This document shows, piece after piece, positions 34,155 through 48,100 of a stretch of DNA of 64,000 nucleotides; positions within the stretch are counted from its first letter, which is position 1; every line of letters begins with the position of its first letter. The position numbers and the translations under genes are program-made. Below the pieces are notes generated by a model. That model was given only the letters and a program-made list of their open reading frames with translations, searched no databases and was not told the origin of the DNA. Origin of the DNA: Branchiostoma belcheri (lineage: Eukaryota > Chordata > Leptocardii > Amphioxiformes > Branchiostomatidae); NCBI RefSeq assembly GCF_001625305.1, contig NW_017803851.1:5300-69299 (forward strand). The letters run 5' to 3'.

Positions 34155-37100
34155 CTATCCCTGTACAGCTATGGGGGCCTGTGGATCGCGTCTGTATGCC
34201 GCGCCCTGCCTATGTGCCTGTCTGGTTGTTGACTTAGTGACCTTGGTGCTCCGCAGACGGGCACTCTTCTCGTGGTTGTACAGGTAAGACTTGAGCGCGA
34301 AGGCCTTGCCGCAACGGCCGCAGACGTAGGGCTTGGCGTCAGAGTGGGTCTGGGTGTGCGCCCGCAGGTTGGACTTGTCGGCAAACGCCTTCTCACAAAT
34401 CTGGCACACGAACGGTCTCTCACCTACACAAGAAATGAACAAACAACAATCACCGTTAGTATTATTACATTTATGGACACCAAACAACAGACTGACTGCT
34501 TTTGCGATCTTGTAAAAAGAAAACTTGCGATGAGCTATAAATGGTTCAATCATACAATACATGTATGTCTAACTTTACACCAGGAGATATTATAAGATAC
34601 TACTCTACAACAATCGTAGCATGTATAAACATCTTGCCACTGTTCTTTTCAGGTGTAAGATAGATCTTAATTTGACTCAGCAGCGATCATATTAAGATTG
34701 TATGGAGTTTACCTAACCTCAAGGATTCTCACAGTACTACATAAGTTTATAACACAACTAGCATCATAAAACATCAATGTTTCTATATCTATATCTGATC
34801 GTGACGTTCATTTCAACTACAACCCAAGTGTCCTCACCAGTGTGTGTCCTGATGTGCCCCTGCAGTAACCACGGCCGGGAGAAACACTTGCCGCAGTACG
34901 GACACTTACAGCTCTGGTTGTGTGTGAGGATGTGCATGGACAGGGCAGGCATTGACACGTACACCTGAAACATATCAACATGGAAGTCATCAGAATTGGT
35001 ATCTAAATAATAATTAAGTAAATCTATAAAGATTCACTGAAGGCAACGTGGATTTTATTGAGAAAAATGTTGACAAAGCTTTCAATATGTTAGTTCAAGA
35101 TCGCGAAAGTGTTGAATAAAAGCGAAACAATTATCAAAGTACGATTTCTAATGACTATTCTTTAATCATAATCAATTACATGTACTGACTTTCACCATAA
35201 TCGTATCCAGCATCCACACACGGACTTTATTGTAAGTAAAACACAGGAAAACAATCGTTACCGATTATTCGTTTTTAATTCTAAGCATTTTTCAACAAGT
35301 CTCTTGCTCCTTACCTTGTCGCAGTGCGGACACTTCCTGGCCTTCTTGTCCTGCTGATCTCGGTGAGTCTGCCTGTGCCGGGCCAGGTTACTGGACGTGC
35401 TGTACCGCTTCCCGCACTCTGGACAGTCGTACGGACCGGTCGGCGTCTTCCCGCTCCGAGGACTCACGAAGGACTCGCTGTCCGACCGCTGTCTCTTGGT
35501 CTTCGTCTGTAGAGATAGAAGAAATCAAACAGATATTTCGATATTTATGGCATTCATAACTGCAATCGGCTACTTTCCACAAGAGGCCCTCTTTCGCTGA
35601 CATTGGCTGATCGCACTATTCAGGACAAAAGAAGCGTGTACGTACGACATCCGATCTGATACTGAAACTTTCCGACCTAATCCTGTCAGTAAGAAACAAG
35701 CTCTAAAACACACGTTTGTTGGCTCAATCATTTCAAGACCGGGCTCTTTTAGAGTACTAGTATATACGTGCGGATTAATTGCGGAACGAAGCCTAAGGCC
35801 ACGCCAAGCTAATTTTATGGATAGCGTCCGCGCGCGCATTGATTTTGGCCTGTACCCAGAAAAAACAACAAGAAACTCCGCTTCCTGTATCTATAATCAA
35901 AGAGTCGCGACAGTGCCGCAAATCGTCAGATTGACGTAAAACTCGTAACGTGAAACACCGTGCGCGAAATGTGTAAAAGAGCACATGTGCCGCAAAACGA
36001 TGGTGTACGTGCGCACAAGAGTCTGACCGTTATAGTTAAGGTAGCAGTACACAGTTTTCGCCCTATGGGGATTTCTATAGTTAAGGGGCCCAAGGTGGGA
36101 AGGTTCGACGCTGTAAAATTTATAGTAGGGTGCACAAGCAAGTAACAAGGAATTAATATGTTTGGGTTCAGGGTACAACCTACAAAATATGTGAAAATCA
36201 GCTCAAGTTTGCCGGCTCGTTTTCCTATAAAAAGCACATTGATATGGCGCTTTTGCGGGGGTCATGTGAACTGCAGCCGCCGACGCACTAGGTCGTGGCA
36301 GGATCCAGGCGCGAATTGACCCCGGCCGAATAAACATCCTAATTCAAATTATGCGGTCTCAAACACGATGCTTTCCTCTACCATTCGGCACAGTTTTAAC
36401 CTCGCTGCCCTGCACCGAAGAATCTCTGCAGCTTTCTCAAGTATTGTACCGCACTACTTTGTGCCCGTACTACTTTTGTATACGGGGTTCGCCCATGAAT
36501 ACTGTGTTATGCGCCCTTAAAAAGAAGCTTAGGCTATTGACATGCCCATCCTGTCAATAGTGGGAGATTTGCACTATTGCCAAGACGGACCTGTCAATAA
36601 CAGAAAATTTTGCACTATTGACAGCATGGGTCTGTCATTAACCGAAAAAAATGTACTGTTGACAAGACAAGCCTGTCAATAGTGTAAAATTTTCTATTAT
36701 TGACAGGACCGTCCTGTCAATAGCAAAAAAAATCCGTTTCCACTGTTGACAGGATCTAGGGTGGTCCTGTCAGTAACGGATTTTTTTCGCTATTGACAGG
36801 ACGGGCCTGTCAATAATGGAACATTTTTCACTATTGACAGGATTGTCCTGTCAACAGTATATCTTTTCGGTTATTGACAGGATAGTCCTGTCAATAGCTA
36901 AAAAACTGTTACTGACAGGAAAAGTCCTGTCAATAACAGAAAATTTGTCACTATTGACAGGATAGAAATTAAATCAGACCTCGCAAAACAAAATACCCGC
37001 TAAAAACTGAGACTGACAGTCCGCGGCCTGCGAAAGCACGGCCGCAATGTTGAAGGCAGGGGATAAGTTTTCCCGTTGGGAGGATTTTTAAGGCGCCCTA

Positions 37101-39086
37101 GAAGAGTACCAAAAGACTCAATTTTTGCAGTTCAAATCTGTACCTGTATCATTATAGCCAGTTTAATGATGTATGGTTTCTAGGAGATTATTCTTAACAA
37201 TTAACATGAAAGAAAGAATGAATGAATAAAGTTATTTTGACTTGACTTGTACACGAAGGTTTCGCACTCTCACTCAAGGCACTATTACTACTACTAGTAT
37301 ACTACTAGTAGGCAAGTATCACTTTACAGACCAATTTTGACAGAGAATTCTGGATTTGTTAATTAAAATGAAAATAATGTAGTTGGCCTGATACACTTTT
37401 ATGTGTTTCGGAGACACATTAACGACTTATAGAGCAGAATCACACGTATTTGCAAATTCATAGTACAATGTACAAAGTCATGTATTTATTTAGCATGGAA
37501 ACTTACGTACAACGGAAATGATGGGGCTTTGCTATACTGCAAATTCAGTTTCACAAGCTTTCAATTAGACCGACCGATTCCATTGTAAAACAAGAGTTCG
37601 GAGACCTCATATCTCCATGAAATATAAACTTAATATGTAAATGTACATTTCATCATTAATTATGCTAATTACCTCAACGTTAACATAATATATCTATGGT
37701 TTTATTAACTTAAAACTAACTTACACATGTCACTTATGAAACTCCTATCATTTACCATTAGGGAGTCATAGAAATTTCAGATTGATTGTGCAAATTAGGT
37801 CCTTATTTGCATAATTGGCATCTGTTGACATTCCACCTGCCATACATAATAATTTTGGATATTTTTTATATAATTATGTACATCTCTGTCTAAGCTACCT
37901 ACATGCTAAAAATCATAAAAATACATTGTTCCTTTCTGGACTTATTTGCTCTTAAAGATTTCACCAGAAACCTCCCTGCAGTTTTACTACAAGCTAGTAG
38001 GGGGTCCAAACCCACACCACTTATGAATGACAGGAAAAGCTATCTGTCACCAAAAAAAATCATAGCATCAAAGACCATAGCATGTCCAAGAAAAAAGATA
38101 CAAAAACCGGAAGTTAGTCAAGTCAAAGTTTATTGCACAACAATTGTAACCGGTACAACGTATGGCAGAAAAGATTACTAGCTAGTACATATAGTATGAG
38201 TCCACTAAAATACTACATTTATGTTCAGCAGGTACTATCTTTAACAGAATGTTGAGTAGAACTAATAACTAATGCATAACACATGTACATACTAGACTAC
38301 GCTATCCTATACAATGAACAGTTGTGTGTGGACTCTACAGGTACTAGGCTTAACAGTGTTGACAAACATATTGATTAGAAACATATAAATGTCAAGATGC
38401 ATTATACTATATAATTAACAAAGTATACAATGAAGTCTTGATTATCCACTAAGCAACTTTACATGTTGACGTTCTTAAGTAGTTATCTTGATATGTCTTT
38501 TTTGCATGGCAGTATAAATGTATTGGCCTAGATAAACAGAAATTGTCTCGGGACCTGACATAAGTACATGGAACACCTCTCTCGTTGTATTAGGTAATGT
38601 TTTTGTGGTCTTACATTTGATCATCTGCATTAATTTAAGTCTTTCTACATTGTATGTGGGGCAAGTCATCAAGAAATGAAACTCATCTTCCACACTATCC
38701 TTGCACATATGGCACAATCTCTGACTGGCTGGTATATTGTTGTGTCTGCCTTTTTCAATCTCGAGGCAGTGTGCTCCGATTCTTAGTTTTGTAATATTAA
38801 CTACGAATGCTTTGTTTTGAACTGACAGGAGATAGTTTTCGATGTGAAAGTCCTTCTTTATTTTGGAGTAAGTTTCAAGCTTGTTAAAGTTTAATGCTGC
38901 AGTACCAAGGTCAGCTACCAGTAGGCCCACATTTGACCTCGACCTTTGGCCCCCTAAGGCACTATCCTCAAACCAAATATCATCACAATCCATAAAGTTA
39001 TGCTGACCACACGTTTGCGGAAACACACACACACACACACACACAAATACACAGTCACACACACACACACACACACACATACACAG

Positions 39087-39158
<72 letters not shown>

Positions 39159-42100
39159 ACAGACAAACAAACAGAAACATTTTTCATGGAGATGTCGACT
39201 AGGGAGAGATAACTTTCGCGCAACTGTACGAGAGACTTGCAGCTTTGTGTTTGTGCTTTGTTTTCTTTTCTAAATGCTCTTCAGGAGGTTCCGCTCTAAG
39301 TGTATTTTGTGCGCCTCCAAAATCTCCAGTGCGCCTTCACAATCTCTCAGCTCTGATGAAACAAACTGTAGGTCTCGAAGTGATCCTGCGCCTTCCCATC
39401 CTTCTGTGTACGGCCCTTACGCCGATAGTCCCGGGAGCAGAGTCTGTCTGGTCTGGTCCACCAAATGTTAGAAGCGTCCCTAGCTTGTCTTGCCTAATTT
39501 CTAAGCAGGTAGCCACCACAGAATCCAGTATCGATAAGAAAGACGTTAGGCATCCCACCGGCTTGCAGTACCATGTGAGCCAGATCCCTGATGCTATAGG
39601 CAGAGGCTAAACTCCAACAGACTCCGGTTTACAGGCTGAATAAAAAGTAGAAGTCGGCATCTGCATGTGCCTGTTTTCTGCGGTGTGCAACAAGCCTTGT
39701 TGAGGCGGCGAACCTACTGGCCTGCATATCGTCTGGCATAGCACGGCCTAGACTATATGTTTGGACACGGTGGATAGTCGGGACGGATGTGAGTCGGTCC
39801 GGTCTATCAGTCGCTTGCGCGCGGTCTATCACTCGCCTCTACCCGCAGTCTCACGTGCACGAGTCTGGCTCCCAGGATAGACTGTCGGCTTTCAAAATTA
39901 AAAGAGCAGGATATAGACCTTACCTTAGCACCTTAGTTCCTCCCGTGCCACTTATTTTATGGCACATCGGGCCGTCCGCTTCCACCTTGTGCGCTGTTGG
40001 GCCTGTGTTGTTGCTCTGTACCAGGAGCTTCCAACTGCTTCCAGATCCTTCTCCACATCAGCCTTCCAGGTCAGCCTTGGCCTGCCTCTGCTTCTCTTTC
40101 CTCCACATGGTTTCCAGTCCAGGATCTTTTTTGCCATTCTGTTGTCTCCCATCCTCATGACGTGTCCGAACCACCTGAATCTTCTTTTCCTGATCATACT
40201 TGCCACCTCTGTCTGATTCGTTCTTTGGTACACCTCCTTATTTGTGATTCTGTCCAAGTATGAGATGTTTAAGATCTTCCTTAGACATCTGGTGTGGAAG
40301 GCGTTCAGGCGTTTTTGGTCTGCTGCGTAAATTTGCCACGTCTCACTTCCATATAACAATATGGATATAACTGTTGCTTGGTAGATTCTAAGTTTGTTTT
40401 GTAGACTCAGCATGCCATTTTTCAGCACTTTCTGTATCCTACTGAAAGCTGAGCTCGCTTTTCCAAGTCTTGACAAAATTTCCGTGTGGCTGTGCCCGTC
40501 GGCTGTAATTGTACTTCCTAGGTATGTAAAGGAGCCCGTATTCTTCACTGTTGCATCATCTATCTTAATATTGAGGGAAGTGGTCAAGTTGACACCCATG
40601 GCTTCACATTTTTTGGCGTTAAAGTTCAGACCTACTCTGCCAGCTGTTTCTCTTGTCGCATCTGTTGACTGTTGCAGACCGTTTTCGTCACTGTCTATGA
40701 GGGCAATGTCATCTGCGAAGTCTTGATCAAGGAAATAGACTGAAGGTCACAAATGCATTTTCCCAGTAAACCTCTGCATGGGGGTCTCCTCCTGGTTCGT
40801 GTTGCCAACATCCAACGGCGTTCTTGTCCTGGAAACTGCTACAACAACCCGGCGTCAGTGCAAACGGGTAGATTTAAAAAAAATAGCGGCGCGAGCGTTG
40901 ATTGGTCTGCTATTCAAACCACCTACTAGGTGAAATGCATGCAATTGGCTGATAGGGTTTACAGATCACTGCAAGATTAACGACACAAAGAGTTGTGAAA
41001 TGCCCAGCTTGTCTATTGTGTAAAAGATGCACGGTAAAATAACAACAAATAACAATAAATGCAAATCTTATGCCCAATGCACTGAATTGTAATGTAGTTT
41101 ACCTGAGTGTGTAATGATTTCAACTACTTGTTCTTCGTGTTCCAGAAAATGAAATAAAAACCAAGGAATTAAACCTCAACCAACACGATAAACATAGACA
41201 CCGTTTCTGATCAAGGAGGCTGATCATGACACCACAATACACATATAACAACAATGTAAACTTTAAAATAGATCTTGCATCTTGCATGTTGCACCTTACA
41301 GCATGGGTTTATGTTTAAAAAACACCAAGGTGGTCTCCCTCATCACCAACGAAAACAACAATGTTTGCAAAGGTAAATATGCCAAGGTCGAAGTCCACAA
41401 TAGCTTACTAGTACTTTGGTAAGTTCTGATCACTAATTGTTTTTGCCCATTCTATACTATAGCTCCAATATGGCGCCGAATTAATGAGGCGTTAATATAT
41501 GCAGAAAGCCGACCGACCAGACAAAGAAATCTGTACATTGCTAGTTGTCAAGAATATTGTCTCTATGGTAATGTCATTTCAAGTTGGTGGTGAAACAAAT
41601 ACACCGACGCAAAGTACAAAATATTTATATGTTCTTGTTATTTCTATTTATTACCGACATGAAAATGGAGGTATTGTTTTCGGTTTGTCTGTTTGTCTGT
41701 GTGTGTGTTTCCGCAAACTTTCCGTCACAATAACTTAAGAACGGCTTTGTCGATTGTGATGGCATTTGGTTTGTGGGTAGGGCTTGGGAGGCCAAAGGTC
41801 AAGGTAAAATGTGCGCCTCCTGGTGGCTGACCTTGGTACTGCAGCATAACTTCCGGTTTTTGTATCTTTTGTCCTGGGCATGCTATGGTCTTGATTTTTT
41901 GGTGGCAGATGGCATTTCCTGTCATTAATAAGTGGTGTGGATTTGGACCCCCTAGCAGCTTGTGCTGGGACTGCAGGACGGGTTCTGGGAAAATCTTTCA
42001 GAGCAAATAATATTCGAATGATTTTTGGTATGTGGATCAGACAGAGATGTACATAATAAGATGTAAATTATGCAAATGAAGACTTAATTTACATAATTAA

Positions 42101-45100
42101 TGAGGAAAATCTGTAATTCCAGTGTTTTACATCAAAGGACTTGTTCCATGTAATGTACATAATCTATGGCAGGTGGAATATCAACAGATACTAATTATGC
42201 AAATACAGACATAATTTGCATAATTAATATGAAATAATAATATAATATAACTTAGTGGTAAATGATTGGAATTTCATACTTGTAACATGTGTAACTTAGT
42301 TAAAAGCTAACATCACCATGCATACATTATGATAATGTAGAAGCCATTTGCATAAATAATGATGAAATTAATATTTACATATTAGGCTCATATTTCATGG
42401 AGGTATGAGATCTCGGAACTCTTGTTTTACTAGTATGTTACCGCAGTTAAAAAATTCGCAGTTTGCCCAACTAAGGATCAATGTTAAAAATTAACACATT
42501 TGTCCCACTCTCGGAAAATACTGCAAAGCATCTCTTAGTTAAACAAACAAACTCTTTCTGATCACTACTTCCACAAAGTCTTAGCTTTCAGTAGAAATTT
42601 CAAAATTGCACGTTATCTGCACTTCTAGGCACAGGTTATAATCTTGCACCTAAAACAAAACACGGTACATACACAGACGATTGCGCATGGATACGTCTTT
42701 AGTTTATGATCTTCAGCTATTGTTTTCACAACATCGTTTTGCAAATTTTATCTTATGCCCCATTTCGGCGTCGATTATTGCATCCCTGACTTACCAATAG
42801 TATACACCAAAATGTATCAGGGGTTCAAGCCATTTTTACCCACAAAATTTAAAAAAGGCAGTCATAATAATTTTTTTTGTTGCACATACATGCCCTAGGG
42901 CTAGGTACAAAAACATTACCTAGAAACTTCGGGAAACACTTAGACCGCTTTCATACCAAGCTTACATATATCCTGCTAAAACAGTGTGGTTTAACCTTGG
43001 CCGGACGCAAAATATTTTGCTCTGTATAAGGGTTATGAAACACTCAGGGGCGAGTAGAAACAGAAACTATACTCCTAGCCCTAAAAGCTCATGACCTGTC
43101 AGACGGATCAGTTGGTAGCACCTAATTGTTACAGTTATATGAAGGACATAATGTAAGGCACTTCTTAGCTTTTCATTGTGACAATAAATAGTTCGGACAC
43201 GGAAGGTTTCAAAAGTGAGAAACCCTGTACACTTTGTGTGTCCCATTGTGTGCACGAGTTTCAAACCTTGTATTAAAGTTGTAAACGCCGGGGTGGGACA
43301 CCCGCGGAAATTCATGTACGCGCCAATGACACGTCAGGTTTCACCAATGTGTCCAAGCAAGTTAACTTGTGGAAATCTCCGTGCAGTGTACCCTATTATT
43401 TTCGTTATTGTTCCTATGTATGACTCTTCCGTATTTCAACACTATTTCGGTCACGGTCCTTGAGAGTACTTGACGATCCAAGACCCGGTGAGTTATGAGG
43501 TCCTATTTGTTTGTAACCTACGCACACAAAGGCATTTTCCCATTGCTCTGATTCGGTCAAATAAATGATATCTACCAGCTGTACCTCAGAGCAGTCCAGG
43601 ATCTAGTACAGACAACATGCCTGCTCTATCCCTTTTTGCTCTGTGCATAAATGTCATAGGGGACGCCCTGTTTCGTGCCTATGGCGGAAACAGAGACCTG
43701 ATCAACTCTGCCATCACGTTGTTGCGTCGTCAGCTGAGAGCTGAAAGGCGGGAACAAGCCAGAATAAGTTAAAATGCTGTTTTTCACTACTACGTAACTA
43801 TATTAAAATCTGAAAGGTAAAGCATGTTGTGTTTAGCCCAGGGTGACTGTAAGGTCGTTCAAAATCAACACTTTAAATTCTCAGTTCTCTTTAGTCGATT
43901 TCCGGCCGACCCTCCAACATTAATGTCTTGCCTTACCAGATTGTCGTTGTGGCGTAGGCGTCATGATAGGTTGTTTTGCCTGGAGCTTAATTAAGGTCCT
44001 ATAATATCAGCACTTCGCCATTATGTGTGATTTCTACACGAGGCTATACACCACATGGCACATCGACTTGACTACGTGCGGTAATGCAGAGGAAAAGACT
44101 TCTTCCTGCAAGAAGGCTGATCTGTACATGCTGATCATATGCAGAAAGCCGACCGAGCAGACAAAGAAATCTGTACATTGCTAGTTTTCAAGATAATTGT
44201 CGCTATGTTAATGTCATTTCAGGTTGGTTGTGAAACAAATACACCGACGTTCTTGTTATTTCTATTTATTGTACTAGTATGTTACTGCAGTTAAAAAATT
44301 CACAGTTTGCCCAACCAAGGCTCGAGGTTTTTTATTTATTTTTATTTATTTGAAATTGCACACGTAGCTATACAATGGGTGCACAGGCAGCCATAGCTGA
44401 TTTCGGGCCCCACATAAACATATACATACAAGTAAATAACAACGAAATACAACTAAATTACCTATACATTAAAATCATTTGATACATAACAATTGTAAAG
44501 GTGGAGGAGGCCAGTGGTCGGTTGAGTACAATAAACTTAGTATATACAATATATACAACAATATATGGCTTGTAGGAATGGCTGGAGGGACTTAGAGTTA
44601 AAACCGGTTTGTTGATAGAATGTAGATGTGAAGAGCAACCGAGAGATTTTGGTCTATAGAAATGTCGTTACCTGGATAACCATTGAGCAGGATGTTGGTG
44701 GAGAGTGGTCGATCCACAAGGCGACGTACAGTAGTGGCTAGTGTTTGCCGTGCGTCCACTACGGTACAGAGGACAGTGGAGGAGAAAGTGCGCAACCGTC
44801 TCAGACGTGGCTCCACAGTCGCAACTTCGGGGGTTAAGTTGAACTTAGGACGTGTGGAGTTAAGCGAAAGCCAAGACGGAGTCTCGTAGCAAGGATGTTG
44901 CTACGACGGTCGCAAAGTCTACGGAACTTCTGGTGACTGATGGCGGGAAGACAGCAATGAGCATGCTGAACTCTGCACTTCTGTCTGAACTGGTTGTAGG
45001 TTAAGAATAAACACACTTGTCCCACACTCGCCCTCGACGGAAAATACTGCAAAGCATCTCTTAGTTGAACAAACAAACTCTTTCTGATCACTACTTCCAC

Positions 45101-48100
45101 AAAGTCTTAGCTTTCAGTAGAAATTTCAAAATTGCACGTTATCTGCACTTCTAGGCACAGGTTATAATCTTGCACCTAAAACAAAACACGGTACATACAC
45201 AGACGAGTTGCGCATGGATACGTCTTTAGTTTATGATCTTCAGCTATTTTTTACATTTCTGGATGCACTTAGACCGCTTTGATATACAGACCGCTCTGTA
45301 TAAGGGTTATATCAAGGACATAATTTCCTTGGTTATATCCAAAAGTCCCCTACCGATGTGGTAAGAACATCGCAATAGATGCACACAAACAATAAAACTG
45401 CGTGTATAGATTGCTGTGTGGCAGGGAGTCTGTGCATTCTATTTTCCTAGAATGGATACTGCCACATGTAAGGCACTTCTTAGCTTTTCATTGTGACAAT
45501 AAATAGTTCGGACACGGAAGGTTTCAAAAGTGAGAAACCCTGTACACTTTGTGTGTCCCATTGTGTGCACGAGTTTCAAACCTTGTAAACGCCGGGGTGG
45601 GACACCCGTGGAAACTCGTGTACGCGCCAAGGACACGTCAGGTTTCACCAACGTGTCCAAGCATGCGAACTTGTGGAAATCTGGCTTTTCTGTGCAGTGT
45701 ACCCTTTACAAGGCTTTTGTCTTGCAGTAAAACTTTAATTATGCAAGGAGGTTGGTTAATGCTAGTAACTTGTTCATACTCGGACTTCCCAACGATCACA
45801 TATATATATATATATATAATGTAGGAATTTCTGTACAGTAAGCACATGAACATTCATGTCCTTGAACAGACCACTAATTGAGCAGTGTTGAATAGCTCGA
45901 CCTTCTTAACGGGCCAATCAGGTCGTTCGACCCCGTTATGTCAGAGTTCACACCGGGGTCACACACAAAAATGGCGGCCGAACACTGGAATTGGTGTTCG
46001 ACGCGAGGCACATTTTCTGCCATCCTGTCGCTCAGGGTAGGTCATTCTTCTTGGTTTTGGTGTCATTTTGTAGGTAATTTGGTGAAGTTTAAGGCCACCT
46101 AGAGTTTTGGTTTTTGCCGCGTCTCCAGATTTTGCGAAAATAGACAATTTACTTCGTCGCAAGGCCCATTGTTTATGTATGGGGATTTGGCCCTGTTACT
46201 CTGTAATTTTAGCGAAAGCATCCTCCCATGGCAGGGGCAGCGGCTCCGAATTCCTAAAGGGTGGAGAAGGAATTCGGAGCCGCTGCCCCTGCCATGGGAG
46301 GATGAGCGAAAGTTATCTCGCTGTAATTTGACTCAGGTAAGTCCAATCTTCTCCATTCTTGGCTCTTTTTGAATGAAAAATCGTTGTGCACGTAGATATC
46401 TAGGTGTGGATATGTCACATGTTGGTCGCTCTGTTGTGAGTTGTTACTTTGTTAGTGCGGTACTCAGTCGACCAATAGTAAAAGGAACCATGTCGAAACA
46501 CTTCACCAAAGTATATTGCCAAATTATTCCACTTAGTGTTGTGTATTATACTGTCGAAAATAAACACACATAACCCGATAGACTAACGGGTGTTTATGCG
46601 GAACAAACAGGGCAAAGTGGAAAGCAAACAATATAACTTATCTCCAATTTCACAGGCGCTCAGCACGCGAAGAAAAGCGAAAGTTTGTTTCCTCAATTTG
46701 TAATAACCAGAGAGCGTTACGGCCATTTCCAAAGTAAACAGACAGACGAACTATATATTCTCCAACAATCTCACGATTACATAATGTATACACAAACTCA
46801 CCACTTTGGGTTTATTGGGGGTGGTTATGACTTTTAGGTTGTCCTCATCGTTGACGTTGATCTTGAGGTCATCTGTGGGTGGGGAGGGGGGCAGAGGGGT
46901 GCTCTCGACCGGACTCCGTCGGCTGGGGTTGTCCTGGTGGGGGGCGACCAGAGGCAGGCCCAGCGGGTTGACGAAGGGAACGGGGTGGTAACCTGTACTC
47001 CAGTCCACGGAAACCAGCGTCACCAGTTCGGGGGCTTCTTGAAATTGGGAGAGAGTGTCAGATTGTGTTTTTCTACAAATTTTCCTGGTAAACTGAAAGT
47101 TTAATCAGTTGTAGCGTGGTTTTTTCCTATTTCCTTTTTCGAGGCGTCAGACTTCAAAGAAATAAGCTGATTTCTGACACAAACAAAGAATTAGATAATA
47201 CAATACAATAGGTTGGGCGGATTTGGAAAATCTTTAAACGTTCCGCAGGTTTTTATATGTTTTGTCAAAACAAAGAAAGCCGAATTCTGGAATTTATCAA
47301 TTTTCCGAAAATCACGTGCACAGAAGCTACCACCATCTTGAATTTATGTCCAGAAACAAAAGAATAATAATAAAGAAAGTCTAAATTGTTTTTCAAATAT
47401 TATTACACGTTTCAGAGAATATAATTTTGTAGAGTCAGCTGTTTTTCTCATGCATAGATTATCGATGATACATTTCATTCAAGATTGTAGGCGGATAATC
47501 TGGGCACACCAAAAAGTACCAGATAACCCCAAAGTCAATTCACAACATCCTCCTTCGCAGGGCTAAAATCCTCCGGTTCCTTCTAAAACCCGAAGGAAGG
47601 AACCGGAGGATTTTAGCCCTGCGAAGGAGGATGATTCACAAGAGACAAGCCAGATCCAGAATCAGACTTCTACCTTTCCGGACCAAAATTGGCGAAGGGA
47701 GAAACCTTAGCCGCAACAGGGGCATCTACGTCTTGTTCGTACCGTAGTCGGTGTTACCTTTGAGCACACCCCTGGATTTCCGCCAAGGTTACTCCTTAGT
47801 TTTGAGCTTCTTGAGAAAATCTGTCTAAGGAAACCTCCTTGGTCTTGTGTTTGTCTCCGAGAAGTACCATTACGTCATGTAAGGCACGCGGAAGGCGGGG
47901 AGACGTAACGGTCAGGACGGGGGAGACTAGGCGGGCGCCTGATCGAATTTGTGAGATTTTACGAGCTTGTAAAGACTTCTCCATGCCGAAAGTTTGAATA
48001 AGATGACCGAGCTTCGGCCGCATAGATTCAAGGTATGCCAGCATGTCAGTAGTAGGATCAACTACAGCCACTGGACCGGGTCCTGTCACACATAAGTAAA

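Larger units (their letters stand above)
37590..39190 (-). repeat. Octamer-rich dispersed repeat, copy 2, split by a retrotransposon
   Basis: The repeat is read on the minus strand: it ends with GTAAAACAAGAGTTCGGAGA (37588) and restarts after the inserted element at about 38900 with ATGCTGCAGTACCAAGGTCAG. The break is between CCGGAAGTT(A) and (T)TAATGCTGCAG, which are contiguous in the other copies. Its internal microsatellite has expanded to a CA tract of about 145 bp (39021-39165). Confidence 0.82.

Noticed and set aside
36534-36963. CRISPR array
   Set aside because: Units are palindromic and regularly spaced, but spacers are related A/T-rich sequence, the host is eukaryotic and there are no cas genes. 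It is a tandem satellite.
38950-39225. Cys/Val-rich and His/Thr-rich peptides
   Set aside because: They are translations of a CA microsatellite in different frames; the same applies at 49357-49548 and 60281-60616.
39245-39832. 121-residue plus-strand frame and neighbours next to the CA tract
   Set aside because: No domain, no conserved-looking motif and no splice series; frames are open on both strands equally.
45793-45818. TATA-rich AT repeat as a promoter
   Set aside because: It is a simple (TA)n run inside the Scratch intron with no exon nearby.
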